From the NCBI RefSeq assembly GCF_029024945.1, contig NZ_CP118976.1, forward strand, positions 2,170,001 to 2,234,000: a stretch of 64,000 nucleotides of DNA, read 5' to 3'. Source of the stretch: Staphylococcus succinus (lineage in GTDB: Bacteria > Bacillota > Bacilli > Staphylococcales > Staphylococcaceae). The notes below the pieces were generated by a model. That model did not search any database. It was not told the origin of the DNA and saw only the letters and a list, made by a program, of their open reading frames with translations. The position numbers were made by a program, and so were the translations under genes. This document shows positions 44,271-54,283 of this stretch, one piece after another. Positions within the stretch are counted from its first letter, which is position 1. Every line of letters starts with the position of its first letter.

Positions 44271-44669
44271 TTATTTTTCTGAATCGCCATAAAGTTCTTT
44301 TTTAATTTTAGTTGTAGAAATACCTTCTGTACGATTTAAATAAGTAACTTCGCATTTATCTTTTAAGAAGTCAAACTCACCTTCCCAATCATGGCCCATA
44401 ACAAATTTATCTATTTCAAAACGTTCAACATCTATTTCTTTTTGTCCCCATCCGCTTTCTGGAATAACAAGGTCAACATAACGAATAGACTCTAACATCA
44501 TTTTTCGTTGTTCATAATTATAATAAGATTTCTTATTTTTAACACGGTTAAATTCATCTGTAGAAAGTGCAACGACTAAATAATCGCCCATCTCTCTTGC
44601 TCTTCTTAATAATTCAATGTGACCGTAATGTAATAAATCATACGTTCCATAAGTAATAACACGTTTCAT
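44271..44669 (-). CDS. tarD: TarD, glycerol-3-phosphate cytidylyltransferase
   Basis: 132 residues with HxGH at 14-17 (LLHYGHIELL) and RTEGISTT at 113-120, the signatures of TagD/TarD. It makes CDP-glycerol, the glycerol-phosphate donor for TarB and TarF in wall teichoic acid. AAGGAG precedes the ATG. It follows tarX by 92 bp on the same strand. Confidence 0.95.
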   Translation of the reverse strand: MKRVITYGTYDLLHYGHIELLRRAREMGDYLVVALSTDEFNRVKNKKSYYNYEQRKMMLESIRYVDLVIPESGWGQKEIDVERFEIDKFVMGHDWEGEFDFLKDKCEVTYLNRTEGISTTKIKKELYGDSEK

Positions 44670-44761
44670 TTTTATTTACTCCTTAACAAAAATTTTATTT
44701 TAATTTTACATTTTTAAAAATTATAGCATATTGATACAAAGTTTACGAATTCTGCAAAAAT

Positions 44762-45820
44762 TCATCGTTTCAAATACTGCTTCAATTTCATTTTTCCTCT
44801 AAATTTTGCACGCCTCGGTAATATTTCCACTTTAAAACGATAATAGCTAGGTCTGCCTATACCCACGCTCAATAACGCTTCTCTCCATTGAGTGTAAAGT
44901 GATTTAGTCCAGTTGCTACCTCCACGTTCAAGGACACTCACAATTCTAAACAGCGCCTCACCAGAATAATCTGTTGATTGCATTGTTTTTATATATGTGA
45001 TTACCGTTTGCAATAATTGTTGTGTAATTGCCTTGTGTTTCATCAAATGTGCTTGTAACAAATAACTGACAATTAATTCATCCATACGGTAGCTATAGTA
45101 TATTCGTTCTTCAGGCAACAATAAAGTCTCCATAACACGAGCCCTTACATTTATTGCATCTCTTATATAAATTTCAAATTGCTCTGCACGTTGATCGGTA
45201 ACAGAGCCTTCAACTTCATTGTAACCATAAACAATATTCGGTAAAAGTTGTATGTCCCTTGCTTTTTTATACGCTTGAATCATAAACTGATGTTCTTCAC
45301 AAAATACAATGTCTTCATCAAATCGTATATCAACGTATTTATTACTAAACATTTTACCGCCCGGACCGATGGACTGCATGATTTCTGGACATTGCGCTAA
45401 ACTTACTTTTTCTTGCTTTTGTATAGCCTGGTGTGTTGCAATGGTCTGCCATTCACCATTATTTTCTCTAGCTATTTGGCCAATAACGATGTCAACATGC
45501 TCATCCTGTTGATAATAATCTGCCATAAAATCAATACGACTTGGTAAAAACTCATCATCTGCATCTAAGAACATAAATACATCACCGGTCATACATGATA
45601 ATCCTTTATTTCTACTTGCTGCAGCTCCTTGATTTTCTTGATTTATACAGACAATATTCTTATATTCTTTTTGCAACTGTTCTAGAAGCATTGCACTCTC
45701 ATCAGTAGAGCCATCATTAATACATATAATTTCGTATTGATGTTTGGTATCTACTGAAGCAATAGCTCTACGCAACGTATGTGCTGCATTATATACAGGA
45801 ATTATTATTGATATTTTCAT
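44762..45820 (-). CDS. tarX: TarX-type family 2 glycosyltransferase
   Basis: 352 residues with an N-terminal GT-A domain: IIIPVYNAAHTLRRAI, NDGSTD (about 35-40), and FLDADDEFLP (the DxD motif, about 83-92). Its place between tarB and tarD identifies TarX (TagX), whose exact step in teichoic acid assembly is not settled. It overlaps tarB by 4 bp (ATGA). Confidence 0.9.
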   Translation of the reverse strand: MKISIIIPVYNAAHTLRRAIASVDTKHQYEIICINDGSTDESAMLLEQLQKEYKNIVCINQENQGAAASRNKGLSCMTGDVFMFLDADDEFLPSRIDFMADYYQQDEHVDIVIGQIARENNGEWQTIATHQAIQKQEKVSLAQCPEIMQSIGPGGKMFSNKYVDIRFDEDIVFCEEHQFMIQAYKKARDIQLLPNIVYGYNEVEGSVTDQRAEQFEIYIRDAINVRARVMETLLLPEERIYYSYRMDELIVSYLLQAHLMKHKAITQQLLQTVITYIKTMQSTDYSGEALFRIVSVLERGGSNWTKSLYTQWREALLSVGIGRPSYYRFKVEILPRRAKFRGKMKLKQYLKR

Positions 45821-46908
45821 ACTTTCACCATTTTCTCTATATAATTAACGACTTGTTCCAAACTATCTTTACTATTGTATTCATGCCACGACTTAAATAA
45901 TGGCACTAAAGGTACTGAATCTTCTTTTAATTTTTCCACTAATTGCATTTCGTCATAAACTTTATATTGACTTGGAATGTCATTATAAAATTCATTTAAA
46001 CCACGTTCTTTCTCGTACCGTTGTTCGTCATAAACATAAAATAATGTGGGTTTATTTAACAGACTCGCTTCTATCGCTAATGAACTATAATCGCTAATAA
46101 TGATATCTGCCATAATCATTAAAGATTGTAAATCTATTTCTGTTTGATCATCACTTGCAATAGATGGATGTAGTTTATTCAATAAAGTATAATGAGGTAA
46201 TTCTGATTCGAATCTCTCCTTATCAATATCACGATTAGATTGTTGATGTTCTCGATACGTAGGGACATATATCGCGACTTTGCCCTCTATGCCATATTGA
46301 ATTTTTAATTCTTGTTGTTTTTTTACAATATCTACAGTGCTATAAGGCACAAGTCTCGGCAAACCTGTTTTTAAGAATTGATCATCTGTTGCTTCAAAAG
46401 CATTTTTAAAGCAAGTGGCCATGGCATCTCCCCCAACTAAATAGTTATCCGTAGCTTGATACACTTTTCTATACTGATTAACCATATGTTTATTGGATAA
46501 ATCAACTTGGTGATCTGTCAGCCCGAAATTTTTTAATGCGCCTGCAGCATGCCAAGTTTGGATAACGGTCTGATTCGTTTTCTTTTTAAAACCACCTAAC
46601 ATTAAATAATAAGTATCTATAATCATTATTTTTGCTATACTTAAGGCCTTTATATGTTTGAAAACTTGTTTGTTTCCTGCAGGTATAAATGTTGCATTTT
46701 CAAATGGTTGAATATATCTTCTATTTTCTTCTTTACTGATAACAGTAATTTGATAACCTTTTTTATTTAATGCTTCTATAATTGGTAGCACATCTTCTGC
46801 AAACGTCATGATCACAGCAATATGATGGTCTTGTACTTTTTTTCTACTATAAATTAAATTTAAAAAACTAATAATAGTCATATAAAGTTTTTTAATTATT
46901 TGCCTCAA
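45817..46908 (-). CDS. tarB: TarB, CDP-glycerol glycerophosphotransferase (primase)
   Basis: 363 residues of the TagB/TarF family: TWHAAGALKNFGL (about 119-131), YVPTYREHQQ (about 210-219) and IISDYSSLAIEA (about 270-281) are the catalytic and substrate blocks. It adds the first glycerol-phosphate to the ManNAc-GlcNAc-PP-lipid. The frame is open to a TTG at 46923. The TTG at 46908, six bases after GGCGGTG (close to the ribosome-site consensus), is preferred. Confidence 0.9.
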   Translation of the reverse strand: MRQIIKKLYMTIISFLNLIYSRKKVQDHHIAVIMTFAEDVLPIIEALNKKGYQITVISKEENRRYIQPFENATFIPAGNKQVFKHIKALSIAKIMIIDTYYLMLGGFKKKTNQTVIQTWHAAGALKNFGLTDHQVDLSNKHMVNQYRKVYQATDNYLVGGDAMATCFKNAFEATDDQFLKTGLPRLVPYSTVDIVKKQQELKIQYGIEGKVAIYVPTYREHQQSNRDIDKERFESELPHYTLLNKLHPSIASDDQTEIDLQSLMIMADIIISDYSSLAIEASLLNKPTLFYVYDEQRYEKERGLNEFYNDIPSQYKVYDEMQLVEKLKEDSVPLVPLFKSWHEYNSKDSLEQVVNYIEKMVKV

Positions 46909-47077
46909 AATTTCCACCGCCAACTTGAATTATGAATTCCATTCCTTATATTATATCTATCTTATAGTTAAAATTATAGAAAAATCCTTTAACGACTCTA
47001 CACAAGTCATTAAAGGATATCTATATAATCATTTAAAATTCCATTCATCTATCTAACCAAGTAACTGATTATGCCTC

Positions 47078-47878
47078 TTACATAAAGTCTGCAAAATGAT
47101 CTCTGTACCGCATGTGTAGGAAAGAACCTACCATAAATAATAGCAGTATAATACACAAGTTATAGCATGTTAGTTCCCAATGCGTAATAAAATACCATTC
47201 TTTATGTAACACTGCAGAGCGATAAGCCTCTGCTAAATAGTATATTGGATTTAATTGCATTACATCTTTAACAATACCTTCTGGTGGTACAATTAAAATA
47301 GATGATGCGAAAAATACCATTCTCATTAAAGCCTGAATCGCCTGTTGTGTATCTTTAACTAATACACCTAAAGTAGATGTAAACAAAGCTATGGTTGTTG
47401 TGAGAATTAAAGCGAATGGCACATAAAGCAATAACTGTAATGTATATATTGTTGGATAAAAACCTGATAACATACACAATAAAATGACCACTGCTAATAA
47501 TGCAATGTGCCCATAGAACCTACTCATAACGATATATGAAGGTATAATTGACAGTGGAAAGTTCATCTTAGCCACTTGATTATATTTCGTCGCTATCGCT
47601 TTGGTACCTTCTAAAACACCTTGGTTTACAAAGAACCACATACTAATACCTACAAGTAACCAATAAATAAATGGAACGCCGTCTACTGGACCATTATTTC
47701 TAATTCCTAAACCAAATACAAACCAATAAACCATTATTTGTAATGCTGGGTTAATTAATTCCCACGCCATTCCCAAATAGTTATTCGTATTAGAAATTTT
47801 TAATTGGAACTGCGCTAACCTTTGAATAAGATAGAAATTTTTTAAATGCTCCTTCAAAACTACCCAAACTGCATTCAT
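47078..47878 (-). CDS. tarG: TarG, teichoic acid ABC exporter permease
   Basis: 266 residues and six helices of the ABC-2 type. WELINPALQIMVYWFVFGLGI and LLVGISMWFFVNQGVLEGTKAI are near-identical to S. aureus TarG. It moves finished wall teichoic acid across the membrane with TarH and is the target of targocil. It is divergent from tarH, as in S. aureus. No strong ribosome site is seen; the start is chosen by alignment of the N-terminus. Confidence 0.93.
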   Translation of the reverse strand: MNAVWVVLKEHLKNFYLIQRLAQFQLKISNTNNYLGMAWELINPALQIMVYWFVFGLGIRNNGPVDGVPFIYWLLVGISMWFFVNQGVLEGTKAIATKYNQVAKMNFPLSIIPSYIVMSRFYGHIALLAVVILLCMLSGFYPTIYTLQLLLYVPFALILTTTIALFTSTLGVLVKDTQQAIQALMRMVFFASSILIVPPEGIVKDVMQLNPIYYLAEAYRSAVLHKEWYFITHWELTCYNLCIILLLFMVGSFLHMRYRDHFADFM

Positions 47879-48275
47879 TTAACTAAACCACACTTTCAAT
47901 CGATTTGACTTTATCACTATTTTCTCATGACAATAAAGCATTCAAGTTTAATATACGACTTGTTCCCTATCATAACAACAATTCTTTACTTTCGTAAATT
48001 TCCACTATTAGATATGCTATGAATATATTAATCTGTATACTAAAGATGAAAACAAAAGCTAGTGAAAACAAAATAAAAGTTGTTTTATTTTTTATATTTC
48101 CATTTATTTTATCTTTATAGTTGATTTTACATCCTAAATTCAGTAAAATTTAACAACTGTATAAGAGTTAAAATCGTTAAATTGTACTCACTTACTTTAC
48201 AATAGGTTAATAAATTTAACAACTAATATAATATATAATATACTTGAAGTAACTGTAAATAAGGAAGGTTAAATT
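47879..48275. other. tarG/tarH divergent promoter region with direct repeat
   Basis: This 397-bp region has no gene. AAATTTAACAACT occurs at 48146-48158 and again at 48212-48224, 66 bp apart, before the tarH start. TATAAT boxes at 48227-48232 and 48234-48239 are candidate -10 elements for tarH. Confidence 0.5.
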
Positions 48276-49070
48276 ATGAATGTATCGGTTAACATTGAAC
48301 ATGTAACTAAAGAGTATCGTATTTACCGTAATAATAAAGAGCGTTTAAAGGATGCTATTGTACCTTTTCATAAGAACAAAACATTTTACGCTTTGAATGA
48401 CCTATCCATAAAAGCTTATGAAGGCGATGTCATTGGCCTTGTAGGCATCAATGGCTCTGGGAAATCTACTTTAAGCAATATGATTGGTGGATCTTTATCA
48501 CCTACTGAAGGCAACATTCAGCGTGATGGTGACGTAAGCGTTATCGCTATCAATGCTGGCCTAAATGGTCAATTAACTGGCGTCGAAAACATTGAATTTA
48601 AAATGCTCTGTATGGGCTTCTCAAGAAAAGAAATTAAAGAATTGACGCCACAAGTTATTGAATTCAGTGAATTAGGTGAATTTATTTACCAACCCGTTAA
48701 AAAATATTCTAGTGGTATGCGCGCAAAATTAGGTTTCTCAATTAATATTACTACAAACCCTGACATCTTAGTAATTGATGAAGCGCTATCTGTTGGTGAT
48801 CAAACGTTTGCTCAAAAATGTTTAGACAAAATTTTCGAATATAAAGCCCAAGGGAAAACAATTTTCTTTGTAAGCCACAATATGAAACAAGTTCGTGAAT
48901 TCTGTACTAAAATCGCTTGGATTGAAGGTGGAAAACTCAAACAATACGGGGAATTAGAAGAAGTATTGCCAGAGTATGAAAAATTCTTGAATAACTTCAA
49001 AAAACGTTCAAAAGCTGAACAAAAGAAATTTAGAAGCGAGTTAGATAACTCAAGATTTGTGGTTAAGTAA
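48276..49070 (+). CDS. tarH: TarH, teichoic acid ABC exporter ATPase
   Basis: 264 residues: Walker A GINGSGKST (about 65-73), signature YSSGMRAKLGFSI (about 145-157), Walker B LVIDEALSVGD (about 167-177) and H-loop VSHNMKQ. It lacks the long C-terminal extension of B. subtilis TagH, as in S. aureus. It powers TarG. AAGGAAGG precedes the ATG. Confidence 0.94.
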   Translation: MNVSVNIEHVTKEYRIYRNNKERLKDAIVPFHKNKTFYALNDLSIKAYEGDVIGLVGINGSGKSTLSNMIGGSLSPTEGNIQRDGDVSVIAINAGLNGQLTGVENIEFKMLCMGFSRKEIKELTPQVIEFSELGEFIYQPVKKYSSGMRAKLGFSINITTNPDILVIDEALSVGDQTFAQKCLDKIFEYKAQGKTIFFVSHNMKQVREFCTKIAWIEGGKLKQYGELEEVLPEYEKFLNNFKKRSKAEQKKFRSELDNSRFVVK

Positions 49071-49105
49071 AAGTAAATTATCACATATAACTTATCAGAT
49101 TGATT

Positions 49106-49149
49106 AAAAGCGTGAATTCCAGTTAGTACTAATTGGAATTCACGCTTTT
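49106..49149. terminator. Bidirectional terminator
   Basis: A 16-bp stem AAAAGCGTGAATTCCA with its complement lies between the convergent tarH and tarA genes. Confidence 0.88.
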
Positions 49150-49154
49150 AATTT

Positions 49155-49901
49155 TTATTTTTTTATCGCTACTTTAATAACTTTAAAAACAAACTTAGGA
49201 ATAGATTTTAATCTACCTAACCTTTTCCAATCTATAATCACTCGATAAATCCATTCTATATTTAAACGTCTGAATAGCATAGGCGCTCTTTTTTTAGTTC
49301 CGCTAAACACTTCTAGAGAGCCTCCAACGCCCATCAAAACAGTTTGATTAAAACACTCCGTATAACTTTCAATCCATTGTTCTTGTCTAGGATAGCCCAT
49401 ACCAACAAATATATAATCTGGTTTAAAAGATATCACTTGTTCCAACACCTCTTCATCTGAGAAATCAAAAAAGCCATGATGGAAATCAAAATTGATATTA
49501 GGGTACTTTTGTTCCAATCTTTGTTTCGCTTGTATGACAACATTATTTTCTGCACCTAATAAAAATACATTTTGTTGTTTATCGTTAGCAATTTCCAAAC
49601 AGCTTTCCATCATTTCAATACCGGGAACACGTTCTTTAAGTGGTGTTCTCAATAATTTAGAGGCTTTAACAACACCTGTCCCGTCAGGAATAACATAATC
49701 AGCACGATTAATTAAATTACGATATTCATTATGCTCAGTAGCATAGTCTACGATTTCAGGATTAGCAGTAACGATAAATAAATTATCTTTTGCTTCTGAT
49801 AAGAAAAATTGCTTAATATTTTCTTGCATATCGATTAAAGTGACATTATCAAAATATACTGATAAAATATCAACCTTGTTCAGCTTGTTGCTTTCTGTCA
49901 T
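49155..49901 (-). CDS. tarA: TarA, N-acetylmannosaminyltransferase
   Basis: 248 residues of the WecG/TagA/CpsF family: FIVTANPEIVDYA (Thr45) and YVIPDGTGVVKAS (catalytic-base Asp73), FVGMGYPRQEQWI, and a basic membrane-associating C-terminus. It adds ManNAc to lipid-linked GlcNAc, the first committed step of wall teichoic acid. AGGAG precedes the ATG. Confidence 0.94.
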   Translation of the reverse strand: MTESNKLNKVDILSVYFDNVTLIDMQENIKQFFLSEAKDNLFIVTANPEIVDYATEHNEYRNLINRADYVIPDGTGVVKASKLLRTPLKERVPGIEMMESCLEIANDKQQNVFLLGAENNVVIQAKQRLEQKYPNINFDFHHGFFDFSDEEVLEQVISFKPDYIFVGMGYPRQEQWIESYTECFNQTVLMGVGGSLEVFSGTKKRAPMLFRRLNIEWIYRVIIDWKRLGRLKSIPKFVFKVIKVAIKK

Positions 49902-50141
49902 TATGCATATGCTCCTAACTCAATATATCTTATAATTGATTAATCTTTATTTTAATTATTGTAATTTTAACACATGACCTGCTTAACACATATAAAAATG
50001 TAATGATTCAAGAGCGCTCAGATAAAATATACATCCAAAGTCTAAATGCTTTCTCATCAACAATACTTTATACTAAAATATATGTTAAAAATTTAAAGCT
50101 AATGTATACATGCTTTTGAAAATTTAAATCGAGGTTATACT

Positions 50142-50894
50142 ATGACAAAACTACATGAATTTTTCAGTTTCGCTATCCAACTCAATCTTTACTGGGTGAT
50201 ATTGGTAGCATTACTATACATAATTATTCATAACTACCGCAACAAACCTATAAATCGTATTTTAGATATCTATTTGAATTATATACCAGTGCTCACACAT
50301 GAATTCGGGCATATATTATTCAATAAAATTAGTGGTGGAAAAGCAAAGGATCTAGTTATTGTAGCCTCTCCTACCGAGCGGATGGAAACATCTCAACAAG
50401 GATATGCTATTACACAATCAAAACATCGTCTTGGCCAAACTATCACAACTTTTGGTGGTTATGTAATGCCGCCACTCATGTTACTACTAGGGTTTTGGGC
50501 TATAGATACGCAATATCCTAGCTTATTTATAGCATCCTACTTATTAATCTTTGTTTATTTTTTAATATTAACTTCACGAAAGTTAGTTCCAATCATTATG
50601 ATTATTTTACTTTTTACATTGCTTTACTTATTATTTCAAAATGATAATCACTTTATGATGTTCTATATCTTAACAATTACTTATCATTTCATATTAGCTG
50701 TGTTGTTAGGTGAGGTCCTACAATCATCTTGGACTATTTTTAGACTTACTTTTTCACAACAACCTATATCATGGGATGGCAGTACTTTAAAAGAATTAAC
50801 ACGTATCCCTACGTTTTTATATAGTATAATTTGGATTACTATCAATTTATTCACTGTCTACCAACTATTTCTCTCCTATTTTTTAGCTAACTAA
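50142..50894 (+). CDS. M50-family (M50B-like) membrane metallopeptidase
   Basis: 250 residues and about six helices. The zinc motif HEFGH is at 53-57 in the second membrane segment, and FGGYVMPPLML may hold the third-ligand region. It resembles the M50B group of intramembrane or membrane-embedded proteases; the substrate is unknown. CGAGGT precedes the ATG. Monocistronic, with a terminator overlapping its stop. Confidence 0.82.
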   Translation: MTKLHEFFSFAIQLNLYWVILVALLYIIIHNYRNKPINRILDIYLNYIPVLTHEFGHILFNKISGGKAKDLVIVASPTERMETSQQGYAITQSKHRLGQTITTFGGYVMPPLMLLLGFWAIDTQYPSLFIASYLLIFVYFLILTSRKLVPIIMIILLFTLLYLLFQNDNHFMMFYILTITYHFILAVLLGEVLQSSWTIFRLTFSQQPISWDGSTLKELTRIPTFLYSIIWITINLFTVYQLFLSYFLAN

Positions 50895-50937
50895 AAAGCA
50901 TGGTATTTATGTCTCTTACATAAATACCATGCTTTTT
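50893..50937 (+). terminator. Terminator of the M50 gene
   Basis: A perfect 19-bp stem (AAAAAGCATGGTATTTATG and complement) with a seven-base loop starts at the stop codon. The T- and A-runs allow use from both sides. Confidence 0.9.
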
Positions 50938-51015
50938 CTTGTATTACTATAATATTCTATGCCTTTTATTTATAAAAAAGGCAACCACAACTCAGCACTT
51001 TCAAAAAGAGCATTT

Positions 51016-51660
51016 CTATTTTTCTACATATATATGAGCTGCGTTATCATAACTTAAAATAGTGATATTTTCTTCTTTTTGTACAATAATCACTTTATTT
51101 GTGTCATCTTTATTAATAAGCGTAATTTCTTCTCCAATTAAAATGTCTTTGCTCGTAAGATAAACTAACAATTCTGTTCGATCTCTCACACGTTTAACCG
51201 TTACTTTGTCCCCTGCTTCATATGATAATAAATTCGTTGTATAAATCTCTTTATAATCATTATTGCGAGGGATAACGCCTCCGTGTGGGCATGTCTTTGG
51301 ATAATCTAATAACTTATCCAAGCGCTCCACAAACAAATGAGAAACCTTATGTTCTAAAACTTCTGCTTCTTGATGCACTTCTTCCCAATTATATTGCAGG
51401 ATCTTTATTAAAAAGAGTTCTAGTAAGCGATGTCGCTTAATAATATCTAATGTATATGTTAAACCTTCCTTAGAAAGTTGTACGCCTTTATACGGTTTTG
51501 TTTCTACATATCCCGACTTCTCTAAACGATTCACCATTTCACTGACGGATGGCGGCTTAATGTTTAAATATTGGGATAGTGTCTTATTTGAAACGAAAGA
51601 ACGGTCGCCATCATGTGTTAAAATCGCCTTCAAATAATCTTCTTTTTCTTCAGTTAGCAT
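51016..51660 (-). CDS. mntR: MntR, DtxR-family manganese regulator
   Basis: 214 residues: winged helix (about 1-60, SQYLNIKPPSVSEMVNRLE), metal-binding dimerisation domain with EVLEHKVSHLFVERLD, CPHGG, and a C-terminal SH3-like domain. The frame extends to 51675, but AGAGGTGA points to the ATG at 51660, which also gives the S. aureus length. It represses the divergent mntABC when manganese is plentiful. Confidence 0.94.
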   Translation of the reverse strand: MLTEEKEDYLKAILTHDGDRSFVSNKTLSQYLNIKPPSVSEMVNRLEKSGYVETKPYKGVQLSKEGLTYTLDIIKRHRLLELFLIKILQYNWEEVHQEAEVLEHKVSHLFVERLDKLLDYPKTCPHGGVIPRNNDYKEIYTTNLLSYEAGDKVTVKRVRDRTELLVYLTSKDILIGEEITLINKDDTNKVIIVQKEENITILSYDNAAHIYVEK

Positions 51661-51705
51661 TATCTCACCTCTCAACTCATTGACCTTATTATACCATGAA
51701 TTGAC

Positions 51706-51757
51706 TTGACACGCTAAAAGTTCATAGTATATGATTAATTAAATTAGGTTAACCTAA
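51706..51757 (+). promoter_or_regulatory. mntABC promoter and MntR operator
   Basis: TTGACA (51706-51711), 18 bp, TATGAT (51730-51735), followed by the perfect palindrome TTAGGTTAACCTAA (51744-51757), which covers the predicted transcription start and is the DtxR/MntR-type operator. AAGGAGGG and the mntA start follow. Confidence 0.82.
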
Positions 51758-51780
51758 AAATTAAATTAAGGAGGGCTAAT

Positions 51781-52503
51781 ATGTTAGAAATTAAAGATTT
51801 AAATCTCACTTTAGGTAATAAATTGATATTACAACATATTAATCTGGACATCCCTGTTCAAGGTGAAATCATTGGAATTATGGGGCCAAATGGTGCTGGT
51901 AAATCATCACTGCTCAAATCAATTATAGGTGAATTTAAATCGACTGGAACAGCACATTTAAATAAAACCCCTGTCGAAAATAGTTTAAAGTCTATTACCT
52001 ACATTCCACAAAAAGCACATATTGATTTGGATTTTCCAATTGATGTGGAACATGTCGTTGTATCAGGAGCATACAAAGATATTGGGTGGTTTAAATGGGT
52101 AAATGTAGAAACTAAAACCAAATTAAATCAATTGATGAAAACTTTGGAATTAGAAGATTTAAGACACCGTCAAATATCTGAATTAAGTGGTGGCCAATTA
52201 CAGCGTGTACTTGTTGCTCGAGCATTAATGACCGAGAGTACATTATATTTATTGGACGAACCTTTTGTTGGTATTGACTTCCATAGTGAAGAAATCATTA
52301 TGTCTCAATTAAGACAACTAAAAAAAGAAGGAAAGTTACTCTTAATCGTTCATCACGATTTATCGAAGGCTGAAACTTACTTTGATCGTGTCATCCTATT
52401 AAATAAATCCATTCGCTATTTTGGAGATAGTGTTACTGCCATGAAACCAGAACATTTGAATCATACATTTTTAAATGCTCCGATTCAAAATGGCATGGCT
52501 TAA
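51781..52503 (+). CDS. mntA: MntA, manganese ABC transporter ATPase
   Basis: 240 residues: Walker A GPNGAGKSS (about 39-47), signature LSGGQLQR (about 137-144), Walker B LYLLDEPF (about 157-164) and H-loop VHHD. First gene of mntABC behind AAGGAGGG. It drives uptake of manganese through MntB. Confidence 0.95.
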   Translation: MLEIKDLNLTLGNKLILQHINLDIPVQGEIIGIMGPNGAGKSSLLKSIIGEFKSTGTAHLNKTPVENSLKSITYIPQKAHIDLDFPIDVEHVVVSGAYKDIGWFKWVNVETKTKLNQLMKTLELEDLRHRQISELSGGQLQRVLVARALMTESTLYLLDEPFVGIDFHSEEIIMSQLRQLKKEGKLLLIVHHDLSKAETYFDRVILLNKSIRYFGDSVTAMKPEHLNHTFLNAPIQNGMA

Positions 52504-52529
52504 ATGCATTAGAAAGGACGTAACTTAAC

Positions 52530-53363
52530 ATGGAGTTTTTTAACCATTTATTTGATTATCAATTTTTAAGCAATGCGCTTATTATTTCTATCGTCGTGGG
52601 AATCGTATGTGGTACAGTTGGTTGCCTCATCGTACTTAGAGGTCTCTCGCTTATGGGGGATGCTATGAGCCATGCTGTTTTACCAGGTGTTGCCTTATCA
52701 TTCCTATTCGGCATACCAATGTTTATTGGTGCGTTAGTCACGGGCATGATTGCTAGTATTTTTATAGGGTTTATTACCAAGAGTAGTAAAACTAAACCCG
52801 ATGCTGCCATAGGTATAAGTTTCACTGCTTTTTTAGCAACGGGAGTTATTTTAATTAGCCTTATTAATAGTTCTACAGATTTATATCATATTTTATTTGG
52901 TAACTTACTAGCAGTTACACATTCTACATTTTGGTCAACGATTGTTGTCGGTATCATAGTCATGTTATTAATCATCGTCTTTTACAGACCATTGATGGTA
53001 TCTACATTTGATCCAATATTTAGTAGAATGAGCGGTTTAAACACTACATTAATACACTATTTTGTAATGCTCTTATTGTCTCTTGTAACAGTTGCTAGCA
53101 TTCAAACTGTAGGTATTATTTTAGTTGTTGCCTTATTAATCACACCCGCTTCAGCTGCATTTTTAATTGCAAAAAAATTACATACCATGATGATTATTTC
53201 AAGTGTCATAAGTACCATTAGTGCTATTGTAGGTCTCTATTTCAGCTATGTATATAACATACCTAGTGGTGCCACAATTGTATTATGTGCATTCTTTATT
53301 TACATTATTATTTTTATATGCAACAAATTACAACTTTTCAACAAGAAGGGACAGGTTTCATGA
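52530..53363 (+). CDS. mntB: MntB, manganese ABC transporter permease
   Basis: 277 residues and eight to nine helices of the ABC-3 family; typical blocks are RGLSLMGDAMSHAVLPGVALSF (in two parts, about 38-59) and VGIILVVALLITPASAAFL. It starts 26 bp after mntA and overlaps mntC by 4 bp. Confidence 0.94.
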   Translation: MEFFNHLFDYQFLSNALIISIVVGIVCGTVGCLIVLRGLSLMGDAMSHAVLPGVALSFLFGIPMFIGALVTGMIASIFIGFITKSSKTKPDAAIGISFTAFLATGVILISLINSSTDLYHILFGNLLAVTHSTFWSTIVVGIIVMLLIIVFYRPLMVSTFDPIFSRMSGLNTTLIHYFVMLLLSLVTVASIQTVGIILVVALLITPASAAFLIAKKLHTMMIISSVISTISAIVGLYFSYVYNIPSGATIVLCAFFIYIIIFICNKLQLFNKKGQVS

Positions 53364-54283
53364 AAAAATTAATATCACTCGCTCTTATTTTCTTACTTTT
53401 TTTAAGTGCGTGTAGCAATCATAAAAACGATACTTCCTCTAATGAAAAACTAAAAATAGTTACAACTAATTCTATATTATACGATATGGTCAAACATACA
53501 GCTGGTGATAACATTGAAATTCACAGTATTGTTCCAATTGGACAAGATCCGCATGAATATGAGGTGAAACCTAAAGACATTAAAGCTTTAACTGATGCTG
53601 ACATTGTATTTTACAATGGTTTAAATTTAGAAACAGGTAACGGTTGGTTTAATAAAGCGTTGGCACAAGCAGATAAATCACCTGATGATAGCTCTGTAGT
53701 AAAAGTCTCTGAAAATGTTAAGCCATTATATTTAAATGATGCTGAAGGTGATGCGTCTAAACAAGACCCTCATGCATGGTTAAGCTTAGAAAATGGTATA
53801 AAATATGTTGAGAAAATTAGAGATACATTACTAAAGCATGACGAGAAACATGCGGATGATATTCAAGGTCACAGTAAAGATTACATCGCTAAATTAGAGG
53901 CGCTTAACAAAGAAAGTCACGAAAAATTTAATGACATTCCGAAAAATGAACGTGCCATGATAACAAGTGAAGGTGCCTTTAAATATTTCTCTAAACAGTA
54001 TGATATTAAACCAGGTTATATTTGGGAAATTAACACTGAAAAACAAGGTACACCTGAACAAATGAAACAAGCCATTGAATTCGTTAAAGATAACAACTTA
54101 AAACACTTACTTGTTGAAACAAGTGTAGATCATAAGAGTATGCAAAGTTTAAGCGAAGAGACTAAGAAAGATATCTATGGTGAAGTATTCACTGATTCTA
54201 TTGGTAAAAAAGGGTCTAAAGGAGATTCTTACTACGATATGATGAAAGAAAATATCGAAACGATTCACGGTAGCATGAAATAA
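53360..54283 (+). CDS. mntC: MntC, manganese-binding lipoprotein
   Basis: 307 residues: lipoprotein signal with LSAC (Cys18) and a cluster A-I solute-binding fold with the metal ligands in GQDPHEYE (His), DPHAWL (His), the Glu in TSEGAF, and the Asp near TDSIG. A strong surface antigen in S. aureus. The frame reads back to 53285 inside mntB, but ATGA coupling and the signal peptide fix the start at 53360. Confidence 0.95.
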   Translation: MKKLISLALIFLLFLSACSNHKNDTSSNEKLKIVTTNSILYDMVKHTAGDNIEIHSIVPIGQDPHEYEVKPKDIKALTDADIVFYNGLNLETGNGWFNKALAQADKSPDDSSVVKVSENVKPLYLNDAEGDASKQDPHAWLSLENGIKYVEKIRDTLLKHDEKHADDIQGHSKDYIAKLEALNKESHEKFNDIPKNERAMITSEGAFKYFSKQYDIKPGYIWEINTEKQGTPEQMKQAIEFVKDNNLKHLLVETSVDHKSMQSLSEETKKDIYGEVFTDSIGKKGSKGDSYYDMMKENIETIHGSMK

